From Sphingomonas sp. IC-11 (GTDB lineage Bacteria; Pseudomonadota; Alphaproteobacteria; Sphingomonadales; Sphingomonadaceae): 64,000 nucleotides of DNA. Of the stretch, positions 25,397 to 33,262 are shown piece after piece; the first letter of the stretch is position 1, and every line of letters starts with the position of its first letter. The notes beneath the pieces are model-generated. The model ran no database searches, was not told the origin of the DNA, and saw nothing but the letters and a program-made list of their open reading frames with translations. The stretch is taken from assembly GCF_021043365.1 (NCBI RefSeq), contig NZ_JAJNDU010000001.1, positions 62,001-126,000 on the forward strand, given 5' to 3'. The translations under genes and the position numbers were made by a program.

Positions 25397-28249
25397 ATGC
25401 GCGCGGCACTCATGGCCGACGATACACCCTCCGCAGCGACTGCCGATCAGAAGGATTGGCGCGACACTGTCTTCCTGCCGAAGACCGACTTCCCGATGAA
25501 GGCAGGTCTGCCGCAGAAGGAGCCCGCGATTCTGGAGCGGTGGCAGCGGCTGGGCCTGTACCAGCGGCTGCGCGAACAGCGCGCCGGGCGCGAGAAGTTC
25601 ATCCTCCACGATGGCCCGCCCTATGCCAATGGCGACATGCACATCGGCCATGCGCTGAACCATATCCTGAAGGACATGGTCGTTCGCACCCAGACGCTGC
25701 TGGGCAAGAACGCGCCCTACGTTCCCGGCTGGGATTGCCACGGCCTGCCGATCGAGTGGAAGGTCGAGGAAGAATATCGCAAGAAGAAGCTGAACAAGGA
25801 CGAGGTTCCGCCGGCGGAATTCCGCGCCGAGTGCCGCGCCTATGCCCAGAAGTGGGTCGACACGCAGCGCGAGCAGCTGAAGCGGCTGGGCGTCAACGGT
25901 GACTGGGACAAGCCGTACCTGACGATGGACTTCGCCGCCGAGGCGACGATCGTGTCCGAGCTGATGAAGTTCGCCGAGACGGGGCAGCTCTATCGCGGCG
26001 CGAAGCCGGTGATGTGGAGCCCGGTCGAGAAGACCGCGCTGGCCGAAGCCGAAGTGGAATATGAGGACGTGGTGTCGACGCAGATCGACGTCGCATTCGA
26101 GATCACCGAGGCGCCGAACGCGCCGGAGCTGGTCGGCGCGCATGCGGTGATCTGGACAACGACGCCGTGGACGATCCCGGTCAACCAGGCGCTCGCCTAT
26201 GGCCCGGAGGTCGAATACGTCCTCGCGCGCTTCGACGACATGGTGGAGGGGCCGCGCACCCTGCTGGTGGCGCGCGATCTGCTGGAGAGCTTCGGCGCCC
26301 GCATCGGCCACCCGGTGGTGGTGAAGATCGGTGATGCAGCGGGCACGGTGACAGTGCTGGCGGCGTTCACTGGCGAGAAGCTGGCGGGTGCGGTCGCGCG
26401 ACACCCGATGCATGAGCTGGGCGGCTTCTTCGCCAAGCCGCGTCCGTTCCTGCCGGGCGATTTCGTCACCACCGATGCCGGCACTGGCCTCGTCCATATG
26501 GCGCCCGATCATGGCGAGGACGATTTCGAGCTGTGCAAGGCGCATGGCATCGATCCGGTCTTCGCGGTGGATGCTGGCGGCATGTACCGCCCGGACTGGC
26601 TGTGGCTCGGCGGGCAGGGCAGCGTCATCAACAAGAAGTTCGTCGCCGCTGACGGGCCGATCTGCACCGACCTGCGTGAGGCGGGCGCGCTGGTCGCCGC
26701 GAGCGACGATTTCAAGCACAGCTATCCGCATTCCTGGCGCTCGAAGGCGAAGGTGATCTTCCGCTGCACGCCGCAATGGTTCATCGCCGTCGACAAGCCG
26801 ATCGTGGGCGGCGACACGCTGCGGCAGAAGGCTGTTGCGGCGATCGCCGCGACCCGCTTCGTGCCCGAAAAGGGGCGCAACCGCATCGGCGCGATGGTCG
26901 AGGGGCGGCCGGACTGGGTGATCAGCCGGCAGCGTGCCTGGGGCGTGCCGATCGCGCTGTTCGTGCATCGTGCGACAGGCGAGCTGCTGGTCGATCCGGC
27001 GGTGAACGTGCGGATCGTTGACGCCTTCCGCGAGAAGGGCGTCGATGCCTGGACCGACGAGGCGGCGGCTGGCTTCCTTGGCGAGGGGCGTGACCCCGCC
27101 GACTACGAGCGCGTCACCGACATTCTCGACGTCTGGTTCGATTCGGGCTGCACCCATGCCTTCGTGCTGGAAAGCGGGCGCTGGCCGGAACTCAGCTGGC
27201 CAGCGGACCTTTATCTAGAGGGTTCGGACCAGCATCGCGGCTGGTTCCAGTCGTCGCTTCTGGAAAGCTGCGGCACGCGCGGGCGGGCGCCTTATGATGC
27301 GGTGCTGACGCACGGCTTCACGATGGACGCCAAGGGCATGAAGATGTCCAAGAGCCTCGGCAACACGATCAACCCGCTTGATCTGATGCGCGATTATGGC
27401 GCGGACATCCTGCGGCTGTGGGCGTTGTCGGTTGATTTCACCGAGGATCACCGCATCGGCAAGGAGATCTTGGCCGGTGTCGCTGACCAGTATCGCAAGC
27501 TGCGCAATACCTTCCGCTACCTCCTCGGCGCGCTCGACGGGTTTGACGAGGCGGAGAAGCTGCCGGTGGCGGAATGGCCGGAGCTTGAGCGGTACATGCT
27601 CCATCTGGTCCATGCGCTGGACCAGCAGCTGCGCCGTGCGATCGCTGATTACGACTTCAACGGCTATGTCCGCCTGCTGAGCGATTTTGCGAACGAGGAC
27701 CTGTCCGCCTTCTTCTTCGATATCCGCAAGGATTCGCTCTATTGCGACGCGCCCGATGACGTGAAGCGCCGCGCGTATCGCACGATGCTGGACGTGCTGT
27801 TCCACGCGATGGTGCGCTGGGCAGCGCCGGTGCTGGTCTTCACCGCCGAGGAAGTGTGGCAATCGCGCTTCCCGAGCGAGGATGGCTCGGTGCACTTCCT
27901 CGACTGGCCGGAACTGCCGGCGGAAGCGGGCGAGGATGTCAGCGCCCGCTGGCTCGAGGTGCGACGCCTTCGCGAGCGCGTGACCGAGGCGATCGAGCCG
28001 CTGCGGCGCGAGAAGATCGTGCGCTCCAGCCTGGAAGCGGTCGTGACCGTGACCGACACGCCGCTGCCGGTCGACCAGCTGGCCGAGGCGTTCATCGTGG
28101 CGAAGGTATCGCCGGGCGATGAGGTGACGGTGAGCCGGACCGATTATCACAAGTGCGGGCGCTGCTGGCGTCTGCTGCCCGAGGTTGTCGAGGACAATGC
28201 GCTGTGCGCGCGCTGCGCCGACGTGGTGAACGACGAGGTGGCGGCGTGA
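25397..28249 (+). CDS. ileS: Isoleucyl-tRNA synthetase
   Basis: This class Ia synthetase (950 aa) charges tRNA-Ile. The HIGH motif is NGDMHIGHALNH near 75, followed by the CP1 editing domain (WTTTPWTIPVNQ). The KMSKS motif is GMKMSKSLGNTI near 650. The C-terminal zinc site is CGRCWRLLPE with the later CARC. The start at 25397 follows a GGGAGG ribosome site; a second Met at 25412 is possible. It overlaps lspA by 4 bp (GTGA), so the two are translationally coupled. Confidence 0.97.
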   Translation: MRAALMADDTPSAATADQKDWRDTVFLPKTDFPMKAGLPQKEPAILERWQRLGLYQRLREQRAGREKFILHDGPPYANGDMHIGHALNHILKDMVVRTQTLLGKNAPYVPGWDCHGLPIEWKVEEEYRKKKLNKDEVPPAEFRAECRAYAQKWVDTQREQLKRLGVNGDWDKPYLTMDFAAEATIVSELMKFAETGQLYRGAKPVMWSPVEKTALAEAEVEYEDVVSTQIDVAFEITEAPNAPELVGAHAVIWTTTPWTIPVNQALAYGPEVEYVLARFDDMVEGPRTLLVARDLLESFGARIGHPVVVKIGDAAGTVTVLAAFTGEKLAGAVARHPMHELGGFFAKPRPFLPGDFVTTDAGTGLVHMAPDHGEDDFELCKAHGIDPVFAVDAGGMYRPDWLWLGGQGSVINKKFVAADGPICTDLREAGALVAASDDFKHSYPHSWRSKAKVIFRCTPQWFIAVDKPIVGGDTLRQKAVAAIAATRFVPEKGRNRIGAMVEGRPDWVISRQRAWGVPIALFVHRATGELLVDPAVNVRIVDAFREKGVDAWTDEAAAGFLGEGRDPADYERVTDILDVWFDSGCTHAFVLESGRWPELSWPADLYLEGSDQHRGWFQSSLLESCGTRGRAPYDAVLTHGFTMDAKGMKMSKSLGNTINPLDLMRDYGADILRLWALSVDFTEDHRIGKEILAGVADQYRKLRNTFRYLLGALDGFDEAEKLPVAEWPELERYMLHLVHALDQQLRRAIADYDFNGYVRLLSDFANEDLSAFFFDIRKDSLYCDAPDDVKRRAYRTMLDVLFHAMVRWAAPVLVFTAEEVWQSRFPSEDGSVHFLDWPELPAEAGEDVSARWLEVRRLRERVTEAIEPLRREKIVRSSLEAVVTVTDTPLPVDQLAEAFIVAKVSPGDEVTVSRTDYHKCGRCWRLLPEVVEDNALCARCADVVNDEVAA

Positions 28250-28773
28250 AGCGCAGCGTGCCTGTTGCCGGCCTTGTCGCCGCGGCAGTCGTCTTCGTGC
28301 TCGACCAGCTGATCAAATGGGTGGTGACCGGGCCGCTGGGCATCAACTTCCTGGGCGCGTCGCGCGAGATCGTGTCGTTCTTCGATCTTCGCTTCGTGCA
28401 GAACATGGGCGTCAGCCTTGGGCTGCTCCGCGCGGAGAGCGAACTGGCGCGCTGGGGACTGGTGGCGATGACGGCGGCGATCGCCGGTGCGGTCACCTTC
28501 TGGATGTGGCGCGAGGAGAAGGCGGCGGACAAGCTGGCGCTCGGCCTCGTACTGGGCGGCGCGCTCGGCAACATCGTCGACCGGGTCCGCTTCGGCTATG
28601 TCGTGGACTTCGCCGACCTGCACTTTGGCGAATGGCGGCCGTTCCTAGTGTTCAACGTGGCGGATGCGGCCATCACCATCGGCGTGCTCATTCTGCTGGT
28701 GCGCGCGCTGCTGATTCGCGATAAGCCCACGGCAAAGCCTGACAAGATGGCTTCGGAGAATGTGAATGCGTAA
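28246..28773 (+). CDS. lspA: Lipoprotein signal peptidase (signal peptidase II)
   Basis: This integral-membrane aspartyl protease removes signal peptides from diacylglyceryl-modified prolipoproteins. I place the start at the GTG overlapping the ileS stop; the open frame extends upstream to 28153, but that part is shadow sequence. The 175-aa product has four membrane segments. The catalytic Asp pair is in GNIVDRVRFG and VFNVADAAIT, and the early DQLIKWVV motif is present. Its downstream neighbour, bamF, encodes a lipoprotein that would be its substrate. Confidence 0.95.
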   Translation: MKRSVPVAGLVAAAVVFVLDQLIKWVVTGPLGINFLGASREIVSFFDLRFVQNMGVSLGLLRAESELARWGLVAMTAAIAGAVTFWMWREEKAADKLALGLVLGGALGNIVDRVRFGYVVDFADLHFGEWRPFLVFNVADAAITIGVLILLVRALLIRDKPTAKPDKMASENVNA

Positions 28774-29173
28774 GTCGATTGTCATGGGCGCTGGCCTTGC
28801 GGTGCTGCTGGCCGGGTGCGCCAGCAACGGCCTCAATCGTGACCGTCCTGACGAGTTCGCGGTGGCGCGTCAGCCGTCGCTGATCATCCCACCTGACTTC
28901 GCGCTGGTGCCCCCGACGCCCGGCGCAGCACGCGTGCAATCGGCCACCAGCGCCCAGGCGCAGACGCTGGAGGCGCTGTTCGGCAGCGCACCGCGCAGTG
29001 CTGGCGAAACCGCTGCGCTTCAGGCGGCGGGCGAACAATCCGCTGATCGTGGTATCCGCTCCTCAGCCGGAGATCCGCAGACCAACGTGATCGACAAGGG
29101 CCAGACCACCCGGGACATTATCGCTGCGCCGGAAGGCGATGGGCAGGAAGCACGCGCGAACGCGCCACGCTGA
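28766..29173 (+). CDS. bamF: BamF-like lipoprotein (DUF3035)
   Basis: This 135-aa outer-membrane lipoprotein has an N-terminal signal with lipobox LLAGC (Cys about 18). It also has the BamC/BamF short motif DEFAVARQPSLIIPPDFAL near residues 30-50. In alphaproteobacteria, such DUF3035 proteins belong to the BAM complex that folds outer-membrane beta-barrels. The rest is low-complexity and probably disordered. Its ATG overlaps the last codons of lspA. The family match rests on the motif and the location. Confidence 0.85.
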   Translation: MRKSIVMGAGLAVLLAGCASNGLNRDRPDEFAVARQPSLIIPPDFALVPPTPGAARVQSATSAQAQTLEALFGSAPRSAGETAALQAAGEQSADRGIRSSAGDPQTNVIDKGQTTRDIIAAPEGDGQEARANAPR

Positions 29174-29178
29174 CCACG

Positions 29179-29242
29179 AACCGCCGCCTGGTCGAAGCGG
29201 GGCGGCGGATATCGGCAAGGCAGGGGCAGCGGGTCGCTTGCC
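29179..29242. terminator. Paired GC-rich hairpins between convergent bamF and mscS
   Basis: Two strong stems occupy the gap. The first is CCGCCGCC (29179-29186) with GGCGGCGG (29199-29206). The second is GGGGCAGCG with CGCTTGCCCC (29221-29242, one bulge). No T-run follows on either side, so this is a structural candidate for a bidirectional end rather than a classic terminator. Confidence 0.45.
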
Positions 29243-29261
29243 CCACCGGCCCTTGATCCGC

Positions 29262-30578
29262 TCAATTCTGCGGTTGATCGCCGCTCATGGGCATCGGCGC
29301 TTCTCCGGGGCGCCCGGGCCATTCCTTCACATGAATGTCGTGCTGGGCAAAGGGCAGGGCGATCCTCGCCTCTTTGAATTTCCACCACAAGCGATTGAGC
29401 ACGTCGGACTTCACGTTGCCCACGCCGCTCTCCGGGTCGCTGATCCACGCCAGGATCTCGTGTTCTACCCCGTTCACGCCGAAACCGGTGAGCCAGACAT
29501 TGGGGCTCGGGCTGTCGAGCACGCGCGGTGACTCGGTGGCCGCCTTGAGCATCAGCTCCTGTGCGAGCCGGAGATCGCAGTCGTAGCCGATCCTGACGGG
29601 AATGCGGACGCGGACGTTGCGGTTGGAAAATGACCAGTTCTCCACCTCCTGGGTCATCAGATTTTCGTTGGGGATCAGGTGTTCCTTGCCATCGCGTGTG
29701 ATCACGCTCACGGCGCGCACCCCGATCTTGTTTACCCAGCCGAAACTGTCGCCCACCACGATGACGTCGCCCGGCTTGATGGATCGATCCATCAGCAGGA
29801 TGATGCCCGCAATCAAGTTGCCGACCGTCTTCTGCAGGCCGAAGCCGACGGCGAGGCCCATGGCGCCAGAAAAAACCGCAAAGGCGGTCAGGTCGATGCC
29901 GAGCAGGTCAATCGAGAACAGGAAAGCCGCAATGACGATCGCGATGGTGGCGAGCTTCTGTCCCAGCAGCTTCTGCGTGGCGTCCAGCGTGGAGGTGCGC
30001 GCAATGGCATGGCTGACGATGCGATTGGTCAGCCGGACGATCGCAACGATGATGACGATGACGAGCAGCGCGCTGGTGATGGCGAGCAGCGACAGGCGCC
30101 GCTTGCCGACATCCACGCCCACGCCGTCCAGCGTTGCGGTAATCGCGTCCAGGCCGCCGACCGCTCGGCTGAACAGCGCGACGAGCAGGATGCCGGATAC
30201 CAGCCACGAGGCCCAGCGCGGAATGCCGAGGCCGCGCAGGATCTGATGAGCCACCATTGCCGCCGCGCTGCCCAGCGTCAGCCCGATCGGCAGCCCGCCC
30301 CAGGGGGACCAAGGATAGGCTGACATCACGATCGCCGCCGCCAGCGCGGTGACCCCGTGTCGAATGATGGCCGGCATCCGCTCCCACAAGCCTTCGCCGT
30401 GGTGGGCGACATGGGTCTTCCACAGCTGGCCCGCGCGAACGCCAAGCGCTCGACCGGCGAAGACGCCGAGCGCCAGCGCCAGCAGCATCAGCGCGCCGGC
30501 GATCGCCACCTCCAGCGCGTCGGCCTGCGACGGCAGGGAAAGGCCGTTGGCATTCAGCCAAGCTTCGACCGAGGTCAT
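29262..30578 (-). CDS. Mechanosensitive channel MscS family
   Basis: This 438-aa channel has no signal peptide. It has several membrane helices (about 25-45, 75-90, 95-120, 130-150, 165-185, 205-235). The pore/MscS signature includes GIDLTAFAVFSGAMGLAVGF, then GLQKTVGNLIAG and DRSIKPGDVIVVGDSFG. A beta domain with IPNENLMTQEVENWS follows. It is the last gene of an sseA-metC-mscS run and overlaps the metC stop by 4 bp. It is a different branch from the MscS at 9257. Confidence 0.92.
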   Translation of the reverse strand: MTSVEAWLNANGLSLPSQADALEVAIAGALMLLALALGVFAGRALGVRAGQLWKTHVAHHGEGLWERMPAIIRHGVTALAAAIVMSAYPWSPWGGLPIGLTLGSAAAMVAHQILRGLGIPRWASWLVSGILLVALFSRAVGGLDAITATLDGVGVDVGKRRLSLLAITSALLVIVIIVAIVRLTNRIVSHAIARTSTLDATQKLLGQKLATIAIVIAAFLFSIDLLGIDLTAFAVFSGAMGLAVGFGLQKTVGNLIAGIILLMDRSIKPGDVIVVGDSFGWVNKIGVRAVSVITRDGKEHLIPNENLMTQEVENWSFSNRNVRVRIPVRIGYDCDLRLAQELMLKAATESPRVLDSPSPNVWLTGFGVNGVEHEILAWISDPESGVGNVKSDVLNRLWWKFKEARIALPFAQHDIHVKEWPGRPGEAPMPMSGDQPQN

Positions 30579-31768
30579 CCCAGCGCCGCGCGAAAACGCT
30601 CAAGCCCGGCGGCGAGGTCGGTAATCAGATCGTCGGGATCCTCCAGCCCGATCTGCAGGCGCACCAGCGGCCCAGCGAAAGTCGGTACGGTGGCGGTACG
30701 GTGGCGTTCCGGATCCGCAGGGATCGCTAGGCTCTCGAACCCGCCCCAGGAATAACCGATGCCGAAATGGTCAAGCCCGTCGATCAGCGCCGCCCGCGCG
30801 GCTTCGTCGCCACCTTTCAGCACGAAGGAGAACAGTCCGCTGCTGCCCGTGAAGTCGCGAACGAAATGTTCGTGGCCCGGACAGGAGGGCAGGGCGGGAT
30901 GCAGCACCCGATCCACCTCGGCGCGTGTTTCCAGCCAGCGGGCGATCTTGAGCGCGCTGGTTTCATGCTGCGCCAGCCGAACGGCCATGGTGCGCAACCC
31001 ACGCGAGCCCAGCCAGGCATCATCGGGGCTGGCGACCTGTCCCAATTGGAAGCTGGTCTCGCGCAAGCGGCGCCAATGCGATGGTGCAGCGGTGACGCTG
31101 CCCAACATCACGTCCGAATGGCCGACGACATATTTGGTGCCGGCAAGGATCACCAGATCCACGCCCTTTTCGATGGCGCGGAAGCGCAACGGCGTTGCCC
31201 AGGTATTGTCCAGCAAGGTGGTGATGCCACGCGCCTTGGCCGCCGCGACAATGGCAGGCACGTCCTGCACCTCGAAGGTCAGGCTGCCCGGGCTTTCCAT
31301 GAAGATGGCGCGGGTATGCTCGCCGATGAGGTTCTCGATCCCGGCGCCCACCAGCGGATCATAGAAGCGCGTGGCGATGCCGAACCGCTTCAGCAGCCCC
31401 GTCGCCATGGAGCGGGTCGGATCATAGGCCGCGTCCGGCACCAACAGTTCGTCACCTGGCGACAGAACACTGAGCAGCGCAGCGGCAATGGCCGCTACGC
31501 CCGATGGATAGAGGAAGGTCGCCTCCGCACCGGGCTCCAGTTCCGTCAGCGCGTCGGCCAGGCTCCACTGGGTCGGGCTGCCGCGCCGGCCGTAGAACAA
31601 GCGGTGGTGGGTGTCGCGGGCGCCATTTTCCCGCAGTTCGGCGATCGAGCCGTACAGGTGGGTAGAGGCGCGCCACACCGGAGGATTGACGATCCCTTGC
31701 GTCCACTCCACCCGGCGCCCCGCGGAAACGACTCGGGTCGCGTCGGCGATCGGCCGATCCTTGCTCAT
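30575..31768 (-). CDS. metC: Cystathionine beta-lyase
   Basis: This PLP enzyme cleaves cystathionine to homocysteine, pyruvate and ammonia in methionine synthesis. I place the start at the ATG overlapping the sseA stop (ATGA), which leaves 397 aa. The frame is open further upstream inside sseA. Family motifs include YGRRGSPTQWSLADAL, ATFLYPSGVAAIA, LLDNTWATPL, and the PLP Lys in LAGTKYVVGHSD. Near the C-terminus it has SWGGFESLA. Gamma-lyase or cysteine-desulfhydrase activity is a possible alternative in this fold. Confidence 0.93.
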   Translation of the reverse strand: MSKDRPIADATRVVSAGRRVEWTQGIVNPPVWRASTHLYGSIAELRENGARDTHHRLFYGRRGSPTQWSLADALTELEPGAEATFLYPSGVAAIAAALLSVLSPGDELLVPDAAYDPTRSMATGLLKRFGIATRFYDPLVGAGIENLIGEHTRAIFMESPGSLTFEVQDVPAIVAAAKARGITTLLDNTWATPLRFRAIEKGVDLVILAGTKYVVGHSDVMLGSVTAAPSHWRRLRETSFQLGQVASPDDAWLGSRGLRTMAVRLAQHETSALKIARWLETRAEVDRVLHPALPSCPGHEHFVRDFTGSSGLFSFVLKGGDEAARAALIDGLDHFGIGYSWGGFESLAIPADPERHRTATVPTFAGPLVRLQIGLEDPDDLITDLAAGLERFRAALG

Positions 31769-32601
31769 GCGCCGGTCTCCTTTGGGGTGGTCGGATCGCT
31801 GCCCCATTCCGCCCAGCTTCCGTCGTAGATCGGCACCTCGCGACCCAGCAGGTGTGCGGCAAAGGCGATGACGGCGGCCGTCACTCCCGAACCGCAGGTC
31901 GCTACCATTGGCCGGTCCGGATCGATGCCGGCCGATGCGAACAAAGCGCGCAGCTCATCGCCCTGCTTCCACGTGCCGTCCGGATGGAAGAAGCGGGCAT
32001 AATGAAGGTTGGTTGATCCAGGGATGTGCCCCGGCGTCACGCCAGGTCGCGGCTCAGGCTCGGCACCGGCGAACCGGTTGGGTGAGCGCGCGTCGACGAT
32101 CTGCTCGGCACCGCTCGCCTGAACAGCCCTGACATGAGCGAGGTCACGAACCGCCCTGCCGCGATCGCGCGGTGTGATGTGCCGCGGTTTGGGTGTTTCC
32201 TCGCCGCTCGCCACTGTGCCGCCCGCCGCGCGCCAGGCATCGAGCCCGCCGTCCAGAATGGCGACGTCGTTGATGCCGAAGCTGCGCAACATGGCCCAGC
32301 CGCGCGCCGCGGTATGATGCGGTGACTGATCGTACAGCACGATGCGCGTGCCATCCCCCAGGCCCAGCCGGCCCATACGGCTGGCGAACTTTTCGGGACC
32401 GGGCAGCATCATCGGCAGGCTGGTGGCCGTATCCGCCATGTCGGTCAGGTCGAGGAAGACGGCGCCCGGGATGTGCCCCGCTAGATATTCGGCCCGCGCG
32501 TCGCGTCCTTCGCCCGGCAGGAACCAGGTGCAATCGGCGATGCGGAGATCACGCGCGCCGATCTCGGCAGCGAGCCACTGGGCGGAGACAAGTGCGTCCA
32601 T
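31765..32601 (-). CDS. sseA: 3-mercaptopyruvate sulfurtransferase
   Basis: This is a two-rhodanese-domain protein (278 aa). The N-terminal domain is inactive-like (DQSPHHTAARGWAML). The C-terminal domain has the active-site loop CGSGVTA with nucleophile Cys about 236, which is the CG[ST]GVT form typical of mercaptopyruvate rather than thiosulfate sulfurtransferases. The substrate is 3-mercaptopyruvate from cysteine transamination. It overlaps metC, so a coordinated cysteine/methionine sulfur role is likely. Confidence 0.93.
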   Translation of the reverse strand: MDALVSAQWLAAEIGARDLRIADCTWFLPGEGRDARAEYLAGHIPGAVFLDLTDMADTATSLPMMLPGPEKFASRMGRLGLGDGTRIVLYDQSPHHTAARGWAMLRSFGINDVAILDGGLDAWRAAGGTVASGEETPKPRHITPRDRGRAVRDLAHVRAVQASGAEQIVDARSPNRFAGAEPEPRPGVTPGHIPGSTNLHYARFFHPDGTWKQGDELRALFASAGIDPDRPMVATCGSGVTAAVIAFAAHLLGREVPIYDGSWAEWGSDPTTPKETGA

Positions 32602-32698
32602 TCCGTTCTCTTAGCGTCCAATCCCTGCATGTCGAAACTTGGCGCGGCGTGCGCTGGCGAACTGGCAACCGTGGGCCGCTGCCCCTATCTGGCGCGGC

Positions 32699-33142
32699 AT
32701 GACACTCCATCTCGGCAAGAACAGCCCGCTTCCCACCAGCCCGGAAGAAGCGGTTCTCGATTATGTTCCCAATCCGCGGCCCGGCCGGCAGTATCTGGTC
32801 CGCTTCGTCTCGCCTGAATTCACGTCGCTATGCCCCGTCACGGGCCAGCCGGATTTTGCTCATCTGGTAATTGATTATGTGCCGGGCGAGACCATGGTGG
32901 AATCCAAGTCGCTGAAGCTGTTTCTTGGCAGCTTCCGCAATCACGCCGCCTTTCATGAGGACTGCACCGTCGGCATCGGCGAACGATTGGTCGAGGAGAT
33001 GAAGCCGGTGTGGTTGCGGATCGGCGGCTATTGGTACCCGCGTGGCGGCATACCGATCGACGTTTTCTGGCAGACTGGCGCACCGCCGGCGGACCTCTGG
33101 GTGCCGGATCAGGGTGTTCCGTCGTACCGGGGGCGCGGCTGA
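32699..33142 (+). CDS. queF: NADPH-dependent 7-cyano-7-deazaguanine reductase
   Basis: This enzyme reduces the nitrile of preQ0 to preQ1 in queuosine biosynthesis. I chose ATG 32699, giving 147 aa, the length of the short (type I) QueF. An upstream ATG at 32639 adds an unrelated leader. The catalytic Cys (about 45) and Asp (about 52) are in [14 protein letters not shown]. The QueF signature [15 protein letters not shown] and the NADPH region [16 protein letters not shown] follow. It diverges from sseA. Confidence 0.95.
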   Translation: MTLHLGKNSPLPTSPEEAVLDYVPNPRPGRQYLVRFVSPEFTSLCPVTGQPDFAHLVIDYVPGETMVESKSLKLFLGSFRNHAAFHEDCTVGIGERLVEEMKPVWLRIGGYWYPRGGIPIDVFWQTGAPPADLWVPDQGVPSYRGRG

Positions 33143-33215
33143 GCGCTTTCGAGGATAATTATTCGCTGCATTGCAGCAGGCTGCGCAACCAACCCGCTGT
33201 AAGCTGGTTGTATCG

Positions 33216-33240
33216 GTGAACGCCATGTGAACGGGCGTTC
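33216..33240 (+). promoter_or_regulatory. Candidate operator: inverted and direct repeats before the GT4 gene
   Basis: An inverted repeat GAACGCC-N9-GGCGTTC (33218-33240) lies 22 bp before the GT4 start. The heptamer GTGAACG also occurs twice in direct orientation, with an 11-bp period (33216 and 33227). A further palindrome GCTGCA-T-TGCAGC sits at 33165-33177. The spacing suits a repressor or an RNA hairpin near the ribosome site. Function is inferred only. Confidence 0.4.
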
Positions 33241-33262
33241 TCCGTAGCAGAGGCATAAAAGG

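Noticed and set aside
25361..27157. 598-codon minus-strand frame over ileS
   Set aside because: No recognisable domain; it mirrors the codon-position bias of ileS.
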